Shown: piece by piece, positions 1-9,111 of the stretch
Numbering within the stretch: position 1 is the first letter of the stretch
Layout of the letters: every line of letters begins with the position of its first letter
Origin: Cupriavidus pauculus
Lineage (GTDB): Bacteria; Pseudomonadota; Gammaproteobacteria; Burkholderiales; Burkholderiaceae
Reading direction: 5' to 3'
DNA length: 64,000 bases
Assembly (NCBI RefSeq): GCF_003854935.1
Contig: NZ_CP033969.1
Coordinates: forward strand, 2,232,001 to 2,296,000
Notes under the pieces: generated by a model
Told to the model about the DNA's origin: nothing
The model's input: the letters and a program-made list of their open reading frames with translations, nothing else
Database searches by the model: none
Position numbers and translations under genes: made by a program

Positions 1-100
1 GGGGACGAGCCTGACCCTCGGCACTGGTGGAAAACGGCTGTGGCTGCTTCGTTCCCGACCTGACCAGGTTGACCGCGCCACCATGCGAGGAGGCCCGTCC
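1..100 (-). ncRNA. ffs: Signal recognition particle RNA (4.5S-type)
   Basis: Read on the minus strand, this 100-nt segment carries the conserved SRP core GGTCAGGTCGGGAACGAAGC (a GGAA tetraloop with the AGCAGCC asymmetric loop beside it). The two ends pair almost perfectly (GGACGGGCC with GGCTCGTCC, one G-U), as expected for the single long hairpin of small bacterial SRP RNA that binds Ffh. The 3' end sits at or just beyond the window edge, so the last bases may be missing. A TACAAT hexamer lies 7 nt upstream of the 5' end. ffs lying close to dnaX is common in betaproteobacteria; here nrdJ and the permease lie between. Confidence 0.93.
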
Positions 101-107
101 GACCGGC

Positions 108-113
108 ATTGTA
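108..113 (-). promoter_or_regulatory. -10 element of ffs (TACAAT)
   Basis: On the minus strand TACAAT ends 7 nt before the predicted 5' end of the SRP RNA at position 100. No good -35 is visible 16-18 nt upstream (the region reads CGCGAC). The spacing is useful because it calibrates the same hexamer in front of dnaX, surE and rlmB. Confidence 0.6.
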
Positions 114-197
114 ACCTAACTGGCGCCATGGTCGCGAAATCGTATTTTTACGAGGGTTGTTCGACCGGACATTGATCTGACACCGGGGTGCCGCGCG

Positions 198-216
198 GCC
201 ATGCTGGCAGCATGGC
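198..216 (+). promoter_or_regulatory. Stem-loop in the nrdJ leader
   Basis: GCCATGC-TGGCA-GCATGGC forms a perfect 7-bp hairpin about 60 nt before the chosen nrdJ start. A run of five T lies at 224-228, 7 nt after the stem. It could be an attenuator-like element or incidental; it also sequesters the alternative ATG at 201. Confidence 0.35.
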
Positions 217-278
217 GGACGGCATTTTTCAGCCGGATTTTCAGCCAGTCCGGTTCTTACCTAGACGACAGGTTGGGC

Positions 279-2771
279 ATGAACGCAAACGACCAGATCC
301 TCCGCGGCGCACTCGTGCCGCAAGACATTTCCATCGAAGTCCTGCAGGAAAAGTACGCCAAGGGCGAAGAGCGCAGCATCGACGACGTGCGCCGCCGCGT
401 GGCGCGCGCGCTGGCCGAGGTAGAGCCCGCGGCGCAGCGCGAAAGCTGGGCGGCGCGCTTTCTGTGGGCGCTTGAAAACGGCTTCGTGCCGGCCGGGCGC
501 ATCAATTCGGCGGCGGGCACCGGTATCCAGGCCACGCTGATCAACTGCTTCGTGCAGCCCGTGGGAGATTCGGTGTCCGAATCGCGCGACGGCAAGCCGA
601 GCATCTATACCGCCGTGGCGCAGGCCGCCGAGACCATGCGCCGGGGCGGCGGCGTGGGCTACGACTTCTCGTCGATCCGGCCCGGCGGGGCGCTGGTGCG
701 CGCCACGCATTCGCGGGCGTCGGGCCCGGTATCGTTCATGAAGGTGTTCGACGCGTCGTGCGCCACGGTGGAATCGGCCGGCGCGCGGCGCGGCGCCCAG
801 ATGGGCGTGCTGCGCTGCGACCACCCGGACATCGAAAGCTTCATCCACGCCAAGGACCGGGGCGACCTGACCAACTTCAATATCTCGATCGGCGTGACCG
901 ATGCGTTCATGCGCGCGGTGGAGGCCGACGAGGAAGTGGAGCTGGTGCACGAGGCCGAGCCGGGCATGGACGTCATCGAGACCGGCGCCTACCGGCGCGA
1001 CGACGGCCTGTGGGTGTACCGGCGCGTGCCGGCACGGCGCCTGTGGGACCAGGTCATGCAGGCCACCTACGACCACGCCGAGCCCGGCATCCTGTTCCTG
1101 TCGCGGATCAACGCGGACAACAACCTCTATTACTGCGAGACCATCGAGGCGACCAACCCGTGCGCGGAGCAGCCGCTGCCATCGTATGGCTGCTGCTGCC
1201 TGGGGTCGATCAACCTCACGCGCTTCGTGCGCCAGCCGTTCTCGGACGAGGCCAGCTTCGATTTCGCCGCGTTCGCGGAGGTGGTGCGGGTGTCGACGCG
1301 GATGCTGGACAACGTGCTGGACGTCACGTTCTGGCCGCTGCCCGAGCAGCAGGCCGAAGCCCAGGCCAAGCGCCGCATCGGGCTGGGCTTCCTGGGGCTG
1401 GGCAGCGCGCTGGTGATGCTGGGCCTGCGCTACGACAGCGACGCGGCGCGCGAGCTGGCGGGGCGGATTTCCGAGGCGATGCGCGACCATGCCTACCTGG
1501 CGTCCGTGGAACTGGCCGACGAGAAGGGCGCCTTCCCGCTGTTCGATGCCGACGCCTACCTGCGCGGCGGCTTTGTCAGCCGCCTGCCCGAGACCGTGCG
1601 CGACGCCATCCGCAGCCACGGCCTGCGCAATTCGCACCTGCTGTCGATCGCGCCGACGGGCACGATCACGCTGGCGTTTGCCGACAATGCGTCGAATGGC
1701 ATCGAGCCGGCGTTCTCGTGGACGTACAACCGCCGCAAGCGTATGCCCGACGACAGCTACCGCATGTTCGAGGTGGCCGACCACGCGTGGCGGCTGTATC
1801 GCCATATGGGCGGCGACATGGAGCGGCTGCCGGACAGCTTCGTGACGGCGCTGCAGATGTCGGCACTGGATCACATGCGGATGCTGGAGGCCGTGCAGCC
1901 CTATATCGACACCAGCATCAGCAAGACGGTCAACGTGCCGGAGGACTATCCGTACGAGGCGTTCCGCAACCTGTACCTGGAAGCGTGGAAAGCCGGGCTC
2001 AAGGGGCTGGCAACGTACCGGCCGAACCAGGTGCTGGGCGCGGTGCTGTCGGTGACGCCGGCCGAAACCCCGGCCGCACCGGCGGCGCAGAACGACGACG
2101 ACCCGCTGACGCGCCCGTTCGGCAGCCGGCCGCTGGGCGACCTGGAGGGCGTGACGTCGAAGGTGGAATACCTGACCTACGAGGGCCACAAGACCGTCTA
2201 CCTGACCGTGAACTTCATGCGCGTGTCGGGCACCGTGGACGGCAAGCCGGTGACCATCGAACGGCCCATCGAGTTCTTCATGCCGGCCGGGCAGCGCTCC
2301 GAGGGCCAACAGTGGATCACGTCGACCATGCGGCTGCTGTCGATGGTGGCCCGCTCGGGCGGCCCCATCGCCAAGGCGCTGGCCGACATGCGCAACGTGG
2401 TGTGGGACAAGGGCACGGTGCGCTATGGATCACTCGTGCGGCAGGACGGCACCGAGGTGCCGCGCTTCCATGATTCGGAGGTGGCCGCGCTGAGCTACGC
2501 GTTGCAGCGGATCCTGATCAAGCGCGGATTCCTGGACGACGAGGGCGGCCAGGTGCCGGCCCAGGCGCTGTCCGCCCGGCTGGCCCAGCGCGACGGCGGC
2601 GCTCCGGCCGTGACCCTGGCCCACCCGGCCCATGCGTCGGCAGCCAGCGCTACCTCGGTGACCGGCATCGGCACCGGCAAACCATGCCCGGAATGCGGCG
2701 CCCACGCACTGCACAAGGTAGATGGCTGCGCGAAATGCGCGAATTGCGGGTATGTGGGGGAGTGCGGGTGA
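279..2771 (+). CDS. nrdJ: Adenosylcobalamin-dependent (class II) ribonucleotide reductase
   Basis: Reduces ribonucleotides to deoxyribonucleotides with a B12-derived radical, so it works with or without oxygen. The product from ATG 279 has 830 residues. Visible family marks are the active-site cysteine in [13 protein letters not shown] (about residue 90), the [14 protein letters not shown] block with the radical cysteine and glutamate (about 293-305), the [16 protein letters not shown] segment near 140, and a cysteine-rich tail (CPECG and CAKCANCG) that should serve re-reduction. An in-frame ATG at 201 exists, but it falls inside a leader hairpin (198-216) and adds 26 unconserved-looking residues, so 279 is preferred. 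The gene stands alone on its strand. No cobalamin-riboswitch box was found upstream. Confidence 0.93.
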   Translation: MNANDQILRGALVPQDISIEVLQEKYAKGEERSIDDVRRRVARALAEVEPAAQRESWAARFLWALENGFVPAGRINSAAGTGIQATLINCFVQPVGDSVSESRDGKPSIYTAVAQAAETMRRGGGVGYDFSSIRPGGALVRATHSRASGPVSFMKVFDASCATVESAGARRGAQMGVLRCDHPDIESFIHAKDRGDLTNFNISIGVTDAFMRAVEADEEVELVHEAEPGMDVIETGAYRRDDGLWVYRRVPARRLWDQVMQATYDHAEPGILFLSRINADNNLYYCETIEATNPCAEQPLPSYGCCCLGSINLTRFVRQPFSDEASFDFAAFAEVVRVSTRMLDNVLDVTFWPLPEQQAEAQAKRRIGLGFLGLGSALVMLGLRYDSDAARELAGRISEAMRDHAYLASVELADEKGAFPLFDADAYLRGGFVSRLPETVRDAIRSHGLRNSHLLSIAPTGTITLAFADNASNGIEPAFSWTYNRRKRMPDDSYRMFEVADHAWRLYRHMGGDMERLPDSFVTALQMSALDHMRMLEAVQPYIDTSISKTVNVPEDYPYEAFRNLYLEAWKAGLKGLATYRPNQVLGAVLSVTPAETPAAPAAQNDDDPLTRPFGSRPLGDLEGVTSKVEYLTYEGHKTVYLTVNFMRVSGTVDGKPVTIERPIEFFMPAGQRSEGQQWITSTMRLLSMVARSGGPIAKALADMRNVVWDKGTVRYGSLVRQDGTEVPRFHDSEVAALSYALQRILIKRGFLDDEGGQVPAQALSARLAQRDGGAPAVTLAHPAHASAASATSVTGIGTGKPCPECGAHALHKVDGCAKCANCGYVGECG

Positions 2772-2784
2772 GGGGGGTGAGTGT

Positions 2785-2888
2785 TTGAGCGGTTGACGGG
2801 TCGAACGGCTGAGCGGCTGAGCGGCTGAGCGGCTGAGCGGTTGAGCGGTTGAGCGGTTGAGCGGTTGAGCGGTTGAGCGGTTGAGCGG
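2785..2888 (+). repeat. 8-bp tandem repeat, consensus YTGAGCGG
   Basis: Thirteen consecutive 8-bp units. The first three are degenerate (TTGAGCGG, TTGACGGG, TCGAACGG), then four exact CTGAGCGG and six exact TTGAGCGG. Degenerate copies continue to about 2996. It starts about 15 bp after the nrdJ stop codon. No gene is credible here; open frames across it are products of the repeat. Confidence 0.9.
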
Positions 2889-3024
2889 CGGGGCGGTTCG
2901 TGCGGCTGAATGGCCGAGCGGCTGAACGGTTCAATGGCTGAGCGGCTGGACGGCTGGAGCTGGACAGCTGACCGGCCGAGCGGCCGAGCGGCTGACGCAT
3001 CATCGTCGCCGCGGAGGGTTTGCT

Positions 3025-3050
3025 CCCCTCTCCCGCACGCGGGAGAGGGG
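3025..3050. repeat. REP-like palindrome 1
   Basis: CCCCTCTCCCGC and GCGGGAGAGGGG flank a 2-nt loop, giving a 12-bp perfect stem. The right flank CCGGGGGTGAGGGCG is shared with the copies at 3120 and 10065-11713. Confidence 0.85.
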
Positions 3051-3119
3051 CCGGGGGTGAGGGCGTTGAGGTCCAAATTGCGACTTGTCGCGCTGAGAAC
3101 CGCCGGCCCTCACCCCCAA

Positions 3120-3145
3120 CCCCTCTCCCGCAGGCGGGAGAGGGG
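3120..3145. repeat. REP-like palindrome 2
   Basis: Same 12-bp stem as palindrome 1 with the flank in the opposite orientation (CCCTCACCCCCAA on the left). Copies 1 and 2 form a head-to-head pair about 70 bp apart, as in bacterial BIMEs. Confidence 0.85.
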
Positions 3146-3192
3146 AGCTGCACCGCCGGTCATCCAGCCCGGCCACGACCCGCACGACCGCA

Positions 3193-3296
3193 CACCCCGA
3201 CACCCCGACACCCCGACACCCCGACACCCCGACATCCCGACACCCCGACACCCCGACACCCTGACACCCCGACACCCCGACACCCCGACACCCCGA
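3193..3296 (+). repeat. 8-bp tandem repeat, consensus CACCCCGA
   Basis: Thirteen adjacent 8-bp units, eleven exact and two with one change (CATCCCGA at 3233, CACCCTGA at 3257). It passes directly into the 9-bp array that follows. The unit is not a multiple of three, so it does not encode a simple tripeptide repeat. Confidence 0.93.
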
Positions 3297-3494
3297 CACC
3301 CCGCACACCCCGCACACCCCGCACACCCCGCACACCCCGCACACCCCGCACACCCCGCACACCCCGCACACCCCGCACACCCCGCACACCCCGCACACCC
3401 CGCACACCCCGCACACCCCGAACACCCCGAACACCCCGAACACCCCGAACACCCCGAACACCCCGAACACCCCGAACACCCCGCACACCCCGCA
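3297..3494 (+). repeat. 9-bp tandem repeat, consensus CACCCCGMA
   Basis: Twenty-two perfect 9-bp units in blocks: 13 of CACCCCGCA (3297-3413), 7 of CACCCCGAA (3414-3476), then 2 of CACCCCGCA. The 9-bp unit keeps all six frames open and produces artificial ORFs of three-residue repeats. The block structure suggests recent expansion by slippage or unequal exchange. Nothing gene-like is seen between here and the lactate permease. Confidence 0.95.
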
Positions 3495-3755
3495 CACCCC
3501 ACCCCAGCCTCCCAAACGCCCGTTTTAGGAGTAGGCTGCCCCGATTGTCAGGTGCGCCAGCCTGCCCCCGCATAAACCCTGATCCCTGAATCCGGTTCAT
3601 CGCCGCGTTGACGGATTTTTGGGTCGGCGGGCGGGGGTGCGTCCTTACAATCCCCTTTCTGCGCCGTTCGGGCGGCGTTTGCGCCGCGTGGGCGGTGCGC
3701 AGCCGGTCGACAGCTTGCCCGTCAGAGGCAGGGGCCGTATCAACCAGAGGAGGAT

Positions 3756-5438
3756 GTGATCGTGTGGAGTCAAGTCTATGACCCGCTAGGCAGCATGGCG
3801 CTTTCGACCATTGCCGCGGGTGTCCCGGTGGCCGTGCTGCTTGCGGCGCTGGCGTTCTTTCACATGCAGGCGCACCTGGCGGCCGGGCTGGCGCTGGTGG
3901 TTGGCGTCGTGGTGGCGTCGTTCGTGTTCGGCATGCCGGCCGCGATGGCGGGCAAGGCGGCCGGGCTGGGCATTGTCTCGGGCCTGTTCCCGATTGGCTG
4001 GATCGTCCTCAACATCATCTTCCTGCACCGGCTGACCACGTTGAACGGGTCATTCAAGGTGTTGCAGAACTCGATCTCGGGCGTGACCGAGGATCGCCGC
4101 CTGCAACTGCTGCTGGTGGCGTTCAGCTTTGGCGCGTTCTTCGAGGGCGCGGCCGGCTTTGGCACGCCGGTGGCCGTGACGGGCGCCATCCTGATCGGGC
4201 TGGGCTTCTCGCCGCTGGCCGCGTCGGGCCTGGCGCTGATCGCCAATACGGCGCCGGTGGCGTTCGGCGCGCTGGGTGCGCCGATCATCGGGCTGTCGTC
4301 GGTGACCGGCATCGACCAGGTGCAGCTCTCGGCGATGATCGGCCGCCAGTTGCCGTTCTTCTCGGTGCTGGTGCCGTTCTGGCTGATCTGGGCGTTCGCG
4401 GGCTTCCGCGGCATGCTGGCGATCTGGCCGGCCATCCTGGTGGCGGGCGTCAGCTTCGCGGTGCCGCAGTTCCTGGTGTCGAACTTCCACGGCCCGTGGC
4501 TGGTGGACGTGATCTCGGCGCTGATCTCGATGGGCTGCCTGACGCTGTTCCTGAAGGTCTGGCATCCGAAGGAGATCTGGACGTCCACGCGCATCCTGGG
4601 CCGCCACGACGACTCCAAGGTCGACCATCCCGAGGCCCTGGAGGCCGACGCCCGCGCCACGGCCGCCTCGGCCGGCATCTCGGTTGTCAAGGCGTGGATG
4701 CCGTGGGTGATCCTGACCATCTTCGTGTTCGTCTGGGGCATTCCCGAGTTCAAGAAGCTGATGGACGGCGTGTGGGCCTGGAAATACCCGATCCCGGGCC
4801 TGGACAAGGCGATCATCAAGGGCCCGCCCGTGGTGCCGAAGGAAATCGCCGAAGGCGCGGTGTTCAACTTCAACGTGCTGTCGATGGCGGGCACCGGCAT
4901 CCTGGTGTCGGCCGTCGTGGGCGGCCTGCTGATGGGCTACTCGGTGCCGCGCCTGCTCAAGGAGTACTGGGAAACCATCAAGCTCGTGCGCTATTCGCTG
5001 CTGACGATCTGCGCGATGTTCGGCATCGGCTACCTGACCCGCTACTCGGGCCTGGATGCCACGCTGGGCCTGGCGTTTGCCCAGACCGGCGTGCTCTACC
5101 CGCTGTTCGGCACGATGCTGGGCTGGCTGGGCGTGGCGCTGACGGGCTCGGACACGGCGTCGAACGTGCTGTTCGGCGGCCTGCAGAAGACCACGGCCGA
5201 GCAGCTTGGCCTGTCGCCGACGCTGATGGCGGCGGCCAACAGCTCGGGCGGCGTGATGGGCAAGATGATCGACGCGCAGTCGATCGTGGTGGCGTCCACG
5301 GCGACCAAGTGGTACGGCCACGAGGGCGAGATCCTGCGCTACGTGTTCTTCCACTCGGTCGTGCTGGCCGTGCTGGTGGGCCTGTTCGTGACGCTGCAGG
5401 CGTACGTGCACCCGTTCACGCTGATGGTGATCCACTGA
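3756..5438 (+). CDS. lldP: L-lactate permease (LctP family)
   Basis: Polytopic inner-membrane protein of 560 residues that imports lactate and glycolate with protons. The family core is clear: FGAFFEGAAGFGTPVAVTGA near residue 130, NTAPVAFGALGAPIIGL near 168, and a C-terminal GSDTASNVLFGGLQ and NSSGGVMGKMI region. Length is close to E. coli LldP (551). The start is GTG. SD-like AGGAGGA (3748-3754) is only 1 nt before GTG 3756 and 7 nt before an in-frame GTG at 3762, so the shorter start (two residues less) is possible. A TACAAT at 3646-3651 may be its -10. A terminator follows the stop, so it is probably monocistronic. Confidence 0.93.
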   Translation: MIVWSQVYDPLGSMALSTIAAGVPVAVLLAALAFFHMQAHLAAGLALVVGVVVASFVFGMPAAMAGKAAGLGIVSGLFPIGWIVLNIIFLHRLTTLNGSFKVLQNSISGVTEDRRLQLLLVAFSFGAFFEGAAGFGTPVAVTGAILIGLGFSPLAASGLALIANTAPVAFGALGAPIIGLSSVTGIDQVQLSAMIGRQLPFFSVLVPFWLIWAFAGFRGMLAIWPAILVAGVSFAVPQFLVSNFHGPWLVDVISALISMGCLTLFLKVWHPKEIWTSTRILGRHDDSKVDHPEALEADARATAASAGISVVKAWMPWVILTIFVFVWGIPEFKKLMDGVWAWKYPIPGLDKAIIKGPPVVPKEIAEGAVFNFNVLSMAGTGILVSAVVGGLLMGYSVPRLLKEYWETIKLVRYSLLTICAMFGIGYLTRYSGLDATLGLAFAQTGVLYPLFGTMLGWLGVALTGSDTASNVLFGGLQKTTAEQLGLSPTLMAAANSSGGVMGKMIDAQSIVVASTATKWYGHEGEILRYVFFHSVVLAVLVGLFVTLQAYVHPFTLMVIH

Positions 5439-5472
5439 CGGGCCGCCGCCAGACCGGCAGCCGTCCCCGACA

Positions 5473-5496
5473 GCCCCGCCCCTGGCGGGGCTTTTT
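5473..5496 (+). terminator. Rho-independent terminator after lldP
   Basis: GCCCCGCC-CCT-GGCGGGGC followed by TTTTT, about 35 nt after the lldP stop codon. It separates the permease from dnaX. Confidence 0.85.
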
Positions 5497-5558
5497 CATG
5501 GGCGCCGGCCGCGCCCGAATCGCCGTCCGGTTTGCCGATTCCCAGGTCTGCCTTTTGC

Positions 5559-5564
5559 TACAAT
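5559..5564 (+). promoter_or_regulatory. TACAAT -10 element 7 nt before the dnaX ATG
   Basis: TACAAT, then CGCCGCC, then ATG. With the spacing seen at ffs, transcription would start on the A of ATG, giving a leaderless dnaX mRNA. No SD sequence precedes the ATG. The -35 is weak. Confidence 0.55.
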
Positions 5565-5571
5565 CGCCGCC

Positions 5572-8037
5572 ATGAGTTATCAAGTTCTAGCGCGCAAATG
5601 GCGCCCACGGGATTTCACCACGCTGGTCGGCCAGGAGCACGTGGTGCGCGCGCTCACGCATGCGCTGGAACAGCAGCGGCTGCATCACGCCTACCTGTTC
5701 ACCGGCACGCGGGGCGTTGGCAAGACCACGCTGTCCCGGATCCTGGCCAAGGCCCTGAACTGCACCGGCCCCGACGGCAACGGCGGCATCACCGCCCAGC
5801 CGTGCGGCCAGTGCAAGGCGTGCCAGGAAATCGACAGCGGGCGGTTTGTCGACTACATCGAGATGGACGCGGCGTCCAACCGCGGCGTCGACGAGATGGC
5901 GCAACTGCTGGACAAGGCCGTCTACGCCCCCGGCACCGGCCGCTTCAAGGTCTACATGATCGATGAAGTGCACATGCTGACCAACCACGCCTTCAACGCC
6001 ATGCTGAAGACGCTGGAGGAGCCGCCCGGGCACGTCAAGTTCATCCTGGCCACGACAGATCCGCAGAAAATCCCCGTGACCGTGCTGTCGCGCTGCCTGC
6101 AGTTCAACCTGAAGCAGATGCCGCCGGGCCATATCGTCTCGCACCTGGACCATATCCTGGCCCAGGAAGGCATCGGTCACGACGGCAGCGCGCTGCGGCT
6201 GCTGGCGCAGGCGGCCCATGGGTCGATGCGCGACGCGCTGTCGCTGACCGACCAGGCCATCGCCTACAGCGCGGGCCAGGTGTCCGAGGAAGCGGTGCGC
6301 GGCATGCTGGGCGCGATCGACCAGAGCTACCTGGTGCAGCTGCTGGACGCGCTGGCTGCCGAGGACGGCGCCGCGATGCTCGGGATTGCCGATGCGATGG
6401 CCGACCGCAGCCTGTCGTTCGCCGGCGCGCTGCAGGACCTGGGGTCGCTGCTGCACAAGGTGGCGCTGGCGCAGGCCGTGCCGGCGTCGGTGCAGGACGA
6501 GTGGCCCGAGGCCGAGGACGTCCGCCGCCTGGCCGGGCTGTTCGACGCGCAGGAGATCCAGCTTTTCTACCAGATTGCCAACCTGGGCCGCAGCGAACTG
6601 GCGCTGGCGCCGGACGAGTACGCCGGCTTCACGATGACGCTGCTGCGCATGCTGGCGTTCCGTCCGTCGTCCACGCCGTTGGCCCCGGCCGGCGGGCAGG
6701 GCGGCGGACAGCCGGTGGCGCGCCCGCGCCCGGCCAGTCCCGCAGCCCCGGCCACGCCGCGCGCGATGGCGCCGGCAGCGGTGGCGGCGCCGGCGAAAGC
6801 CGAACCGCGCGTCGAACCCGCCCAGCGCGTGGCGCCGCCGGTGGCCGAGCCGCCGGCTGCGCCCGTGGCTGCCGTCGCCCCGGTTGCCCCGGCCGCCCCG
6901 GCCGAACCTTTCGAACCGGCCGCCCGCGTCGCCGCTGCCGCTCCTGCCGCCCCCATCGTACCTGCTACCCCCGCCGTGACCCCGGCCCCGACCGCTCCGG
7001 CCCCCGCGCCGGCCGCCGGCCGTACGGCGATGTCGCCCGCGCGGGCCGCGCTGGAGGCCGCCCGCCAGGCTTCGGCCGGCAAGGGCGCCAGCCGCCCGGC
7101 AGGGGCCAGCGCGCCGCCGATGGCCGGTGCCGCCGCCGCGGCAGCCAGCAGCCAGCGTCCGCCGGCCCAGCCTCTGCGCCCGCCCGCGGCCGCACGTCCG
7201 GCAACGGCCGCCACGCCCGCCCCGGCAGCCCCGGTGCCAGCCGCTGCCGCCGAGACTGCTCCCGATACGCCCGCGCCCGGCGAGCCGGTCCGCCCGCAGC
7301 CCGCGCCCGCAGCCAAGGCCGCACCGGCTGCCAAGCCTGCCGCGCCGGCCGAGGTGCCGCCCTGGGAGGCCGCCGGCGGCAGCGACGTACCGCCGTGGGA
7401 AGCCATGCCGCCCGACATGCCAGTGATCGGCCCGTACGACAGCGATCCCGGTTTCGATGCCAGCTTTGGCGGTTTCGACAGCGCTCCCCACAACGGTTTC
7501 GAATCCGATACCCCCGTGCGCCCGTCCCGTGGCGCCGGCCGCGCGGCCCCGGCACCGGTGCAGGCCCGCAAGCCCGAGCCACCGCCCGAACCAGCGGTGC
7601 CGCTGGCACCGGCCGTACCGCCGATGGCGCCCAGCGCCGCCGACGATGGCACGCCGCCCGTGTTCACTGGCGACTGGCCGGCGCTGGCCGCCACGCTGCC
7701 GCTCAAGGGGCTGGCGCAGCAACTGGCACACCAGAGCGAGCTGCACCGCGTGGTCGGCCGCACGCTGCACCTGCGCGTGCCGGTGGCGGCCATCGCCGAA
7801 GCCAACGTGGCCGAGCGCCTGCAGGCGGCGCTATGCGAACAGTTCCAGGTCGACGTGCGCGTGCAGTGCGAGATTGGCGCGGTCACGCATACGGCGGCCG
7901 CCGTGGATGCCGCGGCGCGCGCCGAGCGCCAGCGCGAGGCCGAGGCCGAGATCGACCGGGACCCCTTCGTGCAGGGGCTGCTGCGCGAGTTTGGCGGGCA
8001 GATCGTGCCCGGGTCCGTGCAGCCGCGCGCGGCCTGA
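5572..8037 (+). CDS. dnaX: DNA polymerase III subunit gamma/tau (clamp loader)
   Basis: ATPase of the clamp loader that places the beta sliding clamp on DNA and, as tau, links polymerase cores to DnaB. 821 residues. The AAA+ part has Walker A GTRGVGKTT (K51), zinc-binding cysteines C64, C78, C81 and C84, the DEVHML Walker B near 131 and an SRC motif. Residues about 365-660 are an unusually long Ala/Pro-rich linker, followed by a folded C-terminal domain from about 690. I see no clear slippery A-run for a gamma frameshift. ybaB and recR follow in the classical order, with a gap of about 80 bp before ybaB. Confidence 0.96.
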   Translation: MSYQVLARKWRPRDFTTLVGQEHVVRALTHALEQQRLHHAYLFTGTRGVGKTTLSRILAKALNCTGPDGNGGITAQPCGQCKACQEIDSGRFVDYIEMDAASNRGVDEMAQLLDKAVYAPGTGRFKVYMIDEVHMLTNHAFNAMLKTLEEPPGHVKFILATTDPQKIPVTVLSRCLQFNLKQMPPGHIVSHLDHILAQEGIGHDGSALRLLAQAAHGSMRDALSLTDQAIAYSAGQVSEEAVRGMLGAIDQSYLVQLLDALAAEDGAAMLGIADAMADRSLSFAGALQDLGSLLHKVALAQAVPASVQDEWPEAEDVRRLAGLFDAQEIQLFYQIANLGRSELALAPDEYAGFTMTLLRMLAFRPSSTPLAPAGGQGGGQPVARPRPASPAAPATPRAMAPAAVAAPAKAEPRVEPAQRVAPPVAEPPAAPVAAVAPVAPAAPAEPFEPAARVAAAAPAAPIVPATPAVTPAPTAPAPAPAAGRTAMSPARAALEAARQASAGKGASRPAGASAPPMAGAAAAAASSQRPPAQPLRPPAAARPATAATPAPAAPVPAAAAETAPDTPAPGEPVRPQPAPAAKAAPAAKPAAPAEVPPWEAAGGSDVPPWEAMPPDMPVIGPYDSDPGFDASFGGFDSAPHNGFESDTPVRPSRGAGRAAPAPVQARKPEPPPEPAVPLAPAVPPMAPSAADDGTPPVFTGDWPALAATLPLKGLAQQLAHQSELHRVVGRTLHLRVPVAAIAEANVAERLQAALCEQFQVDVRVQCEIGAVTHTAAAVDAAARAERQREAEAEIDRDPFVQGLLREFGGQIVPGSVQPRAA

Positions 8038-8118
8038 ACCTGAATTCGAGAGGCGGCCATTGGCGTGCCAGCCACGCAGCGCCGCCCGTTTCCATACACA
8101 CATCCAAGGAGTAACGCC

Positions 8119-8445
8119 ATGATGAAAGGTCAACTGGCCGGGCTGATGAAGCAGGCCCAGCAGATGCAGGAAAACATGAAGAAGATGCAGGACCAGCTTG
8201 CCCAGATCGAGGTCGAGGGCCAGTCCGGCGCCGGCCTGGTGAAGGTGGTCATGACCTGCAAGAACGACGTGAAGCGCGTGACCATCGATCCGAGCCTGCT
8301 GGCCGACGACAAGGACCTGCTGGAAGACCTGGTGGCCGCCGCGTTCAACGACGCCGTGCGCAAGGCCGAGGCCACCACGCAGGAGAAGATGGGCTCGATG
8401 ACGTCGGGCCTGCCGCTGCCGCCGGGCTTCAAGCTGCCGTTCTGA
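8119..8445 (+). CDS. ybaB: YbaB/EbfC family nucleoid-associated protein
   Basis: Small dimeric DNA-binding protein of 108 residues, usually co-transcribed with dnaX and recR. The sequence opens with the Met/Gln/Lys-rich helix ([17 protein letters not shown]) and ends with [12 protein letters not shown], both typical of the family. The start at 8119 is supported by AAGGAG 8-13 nt upstream; a longer frame from 8065 lacks such support. Confidence 0.95.
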   Translation: MMKGQLAGLMKQAQQMQENMKKMQDQLAQIEVEGQSGAGLVKVVMTCKNDVKRVTIDPSLLADDKDLLEDLVAAAFNDAVRKAEATTQEKMGSMTSGLPLPPGFKLPF

Positions 8446-8494
8446 GCGCCACCCTTATCGCCATTCCCATGCGCGTATCGTTCCAGGCGGTGCC

Positions 8495-9109
8495 ATGAAA
8501 GCGGCACCGCCCACCTCGCTGCAGGCGCTGATCGACGCGCTGAAGGTCCTGCCCGGCGTGGGGCCGAAATCGGCCCAGCGCATGGCCTACCACCTGCTGC
8601 AGCATGACCGCGACGGCGCGCGCAAGCTCGGCGACGCGCTGCGCGGCGCCGCCGACGGCATCCGCCATTGCCAGCGCTGCAACACCTTCACCGAGCAGGA
8701 CATCTGCGAGACCTGCCGCGACCCCGACCGGGACCCGGCGCTGCTCTGCGTGGTGGAAACGCCCGCGGACCAGGTCATGATCGAGCAGACGCTGACCTAC
8801 CGCGGCCAGTACTTCGTGCTGATGGGGCGGCTGTCGCCGCTCGACGGCATCGGCCCGAAGGAGATTCACCTGGAGCGCCTGCTGGCGCGTGCCACGGACC
8901 CCGAGTACGGCGGCCCGGCCACCGAGGTGATCGTGGCCACCAATTTCACGAGCGAGGGCGAGGCCACCGCGCACTACATCGGCGAGATGCTGAAGGCGCG
9001 CGGGCTGAAGGTGTCGCGGCTGGCGCGCGGCGTGCCGGTGGGCGGGGAACTCGAATACGTCGACGCGGGCACCATCGCCCGTGCCGTGATGGACCGCCGC
9101 ACGCTCTGA
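8495..9109 (+). CDS. recR: Recombination mediator protein RecR
   Basis: 204 residues, the usual length. RecR forms a ring around DNA and, with RecO, loads RecA at single-strand gaps. An N-terminal helix-hairpin-helix ([15 protein letters not shown]) is followed by a zinc finger (C59, C62, C71, C74) and a Toprim domain with [13 protein letters not shown]. It lies 49 bp after ybaB and is probably in the dnaX operon. The following LysR gene begins 2 bp after its stop. Confidence 0.96.
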   Translation: MKAAPPTSLQALIDALKVLPGVGPKSAQRMAYHLLQHDRDGARKLGDALRGAADGIRHCQRCNTFTEQDICETCRDPDRDPALLCVVETPADQVMIEQTLTYRGQYFVLMGRLSPLDGIGPKEIHLERLLARATDPEYGGPATEVIVATNFTSEGEATAHYIGEMLKARGLKVSRLARGVPVGGELEYVDAGTIARAVMDRRTL

Positions 9110-9111
9110 CC

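Noticed and set aside
120-278. Cobalamin riboswitch before nrdJ
   Set aside because: No B12-box-like sequence; only a simple 7-bp hairpin is present.
261-2309. Open frame of 682 codons antisense to nrdJ
   Set aside because: His/Arg/Gln-rich shadow translation with no family resemblance; nrdJ on the other strand is certain.
3193-3494. CRISPR array
   Set aside because: Units are 8-9 bp with no spacers and no cas genes.
3110-3600. Repeat-protein ORFs on both strands in the 9-bp array
   Set aside because: All six frames stay open because the unit is a multiple of three; no start signals or conserved ends.
4050-5435. Open frame of 461 codons antisense to lldP
   Set aside because: Same shadow effect; the composition is that of antisense GC-rich DNA.
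6600-7100. Programmed frameshift site for a gamma form of DnaX
   Set aside because: No A-rich heptamer with a downstream stem and early stop was found.
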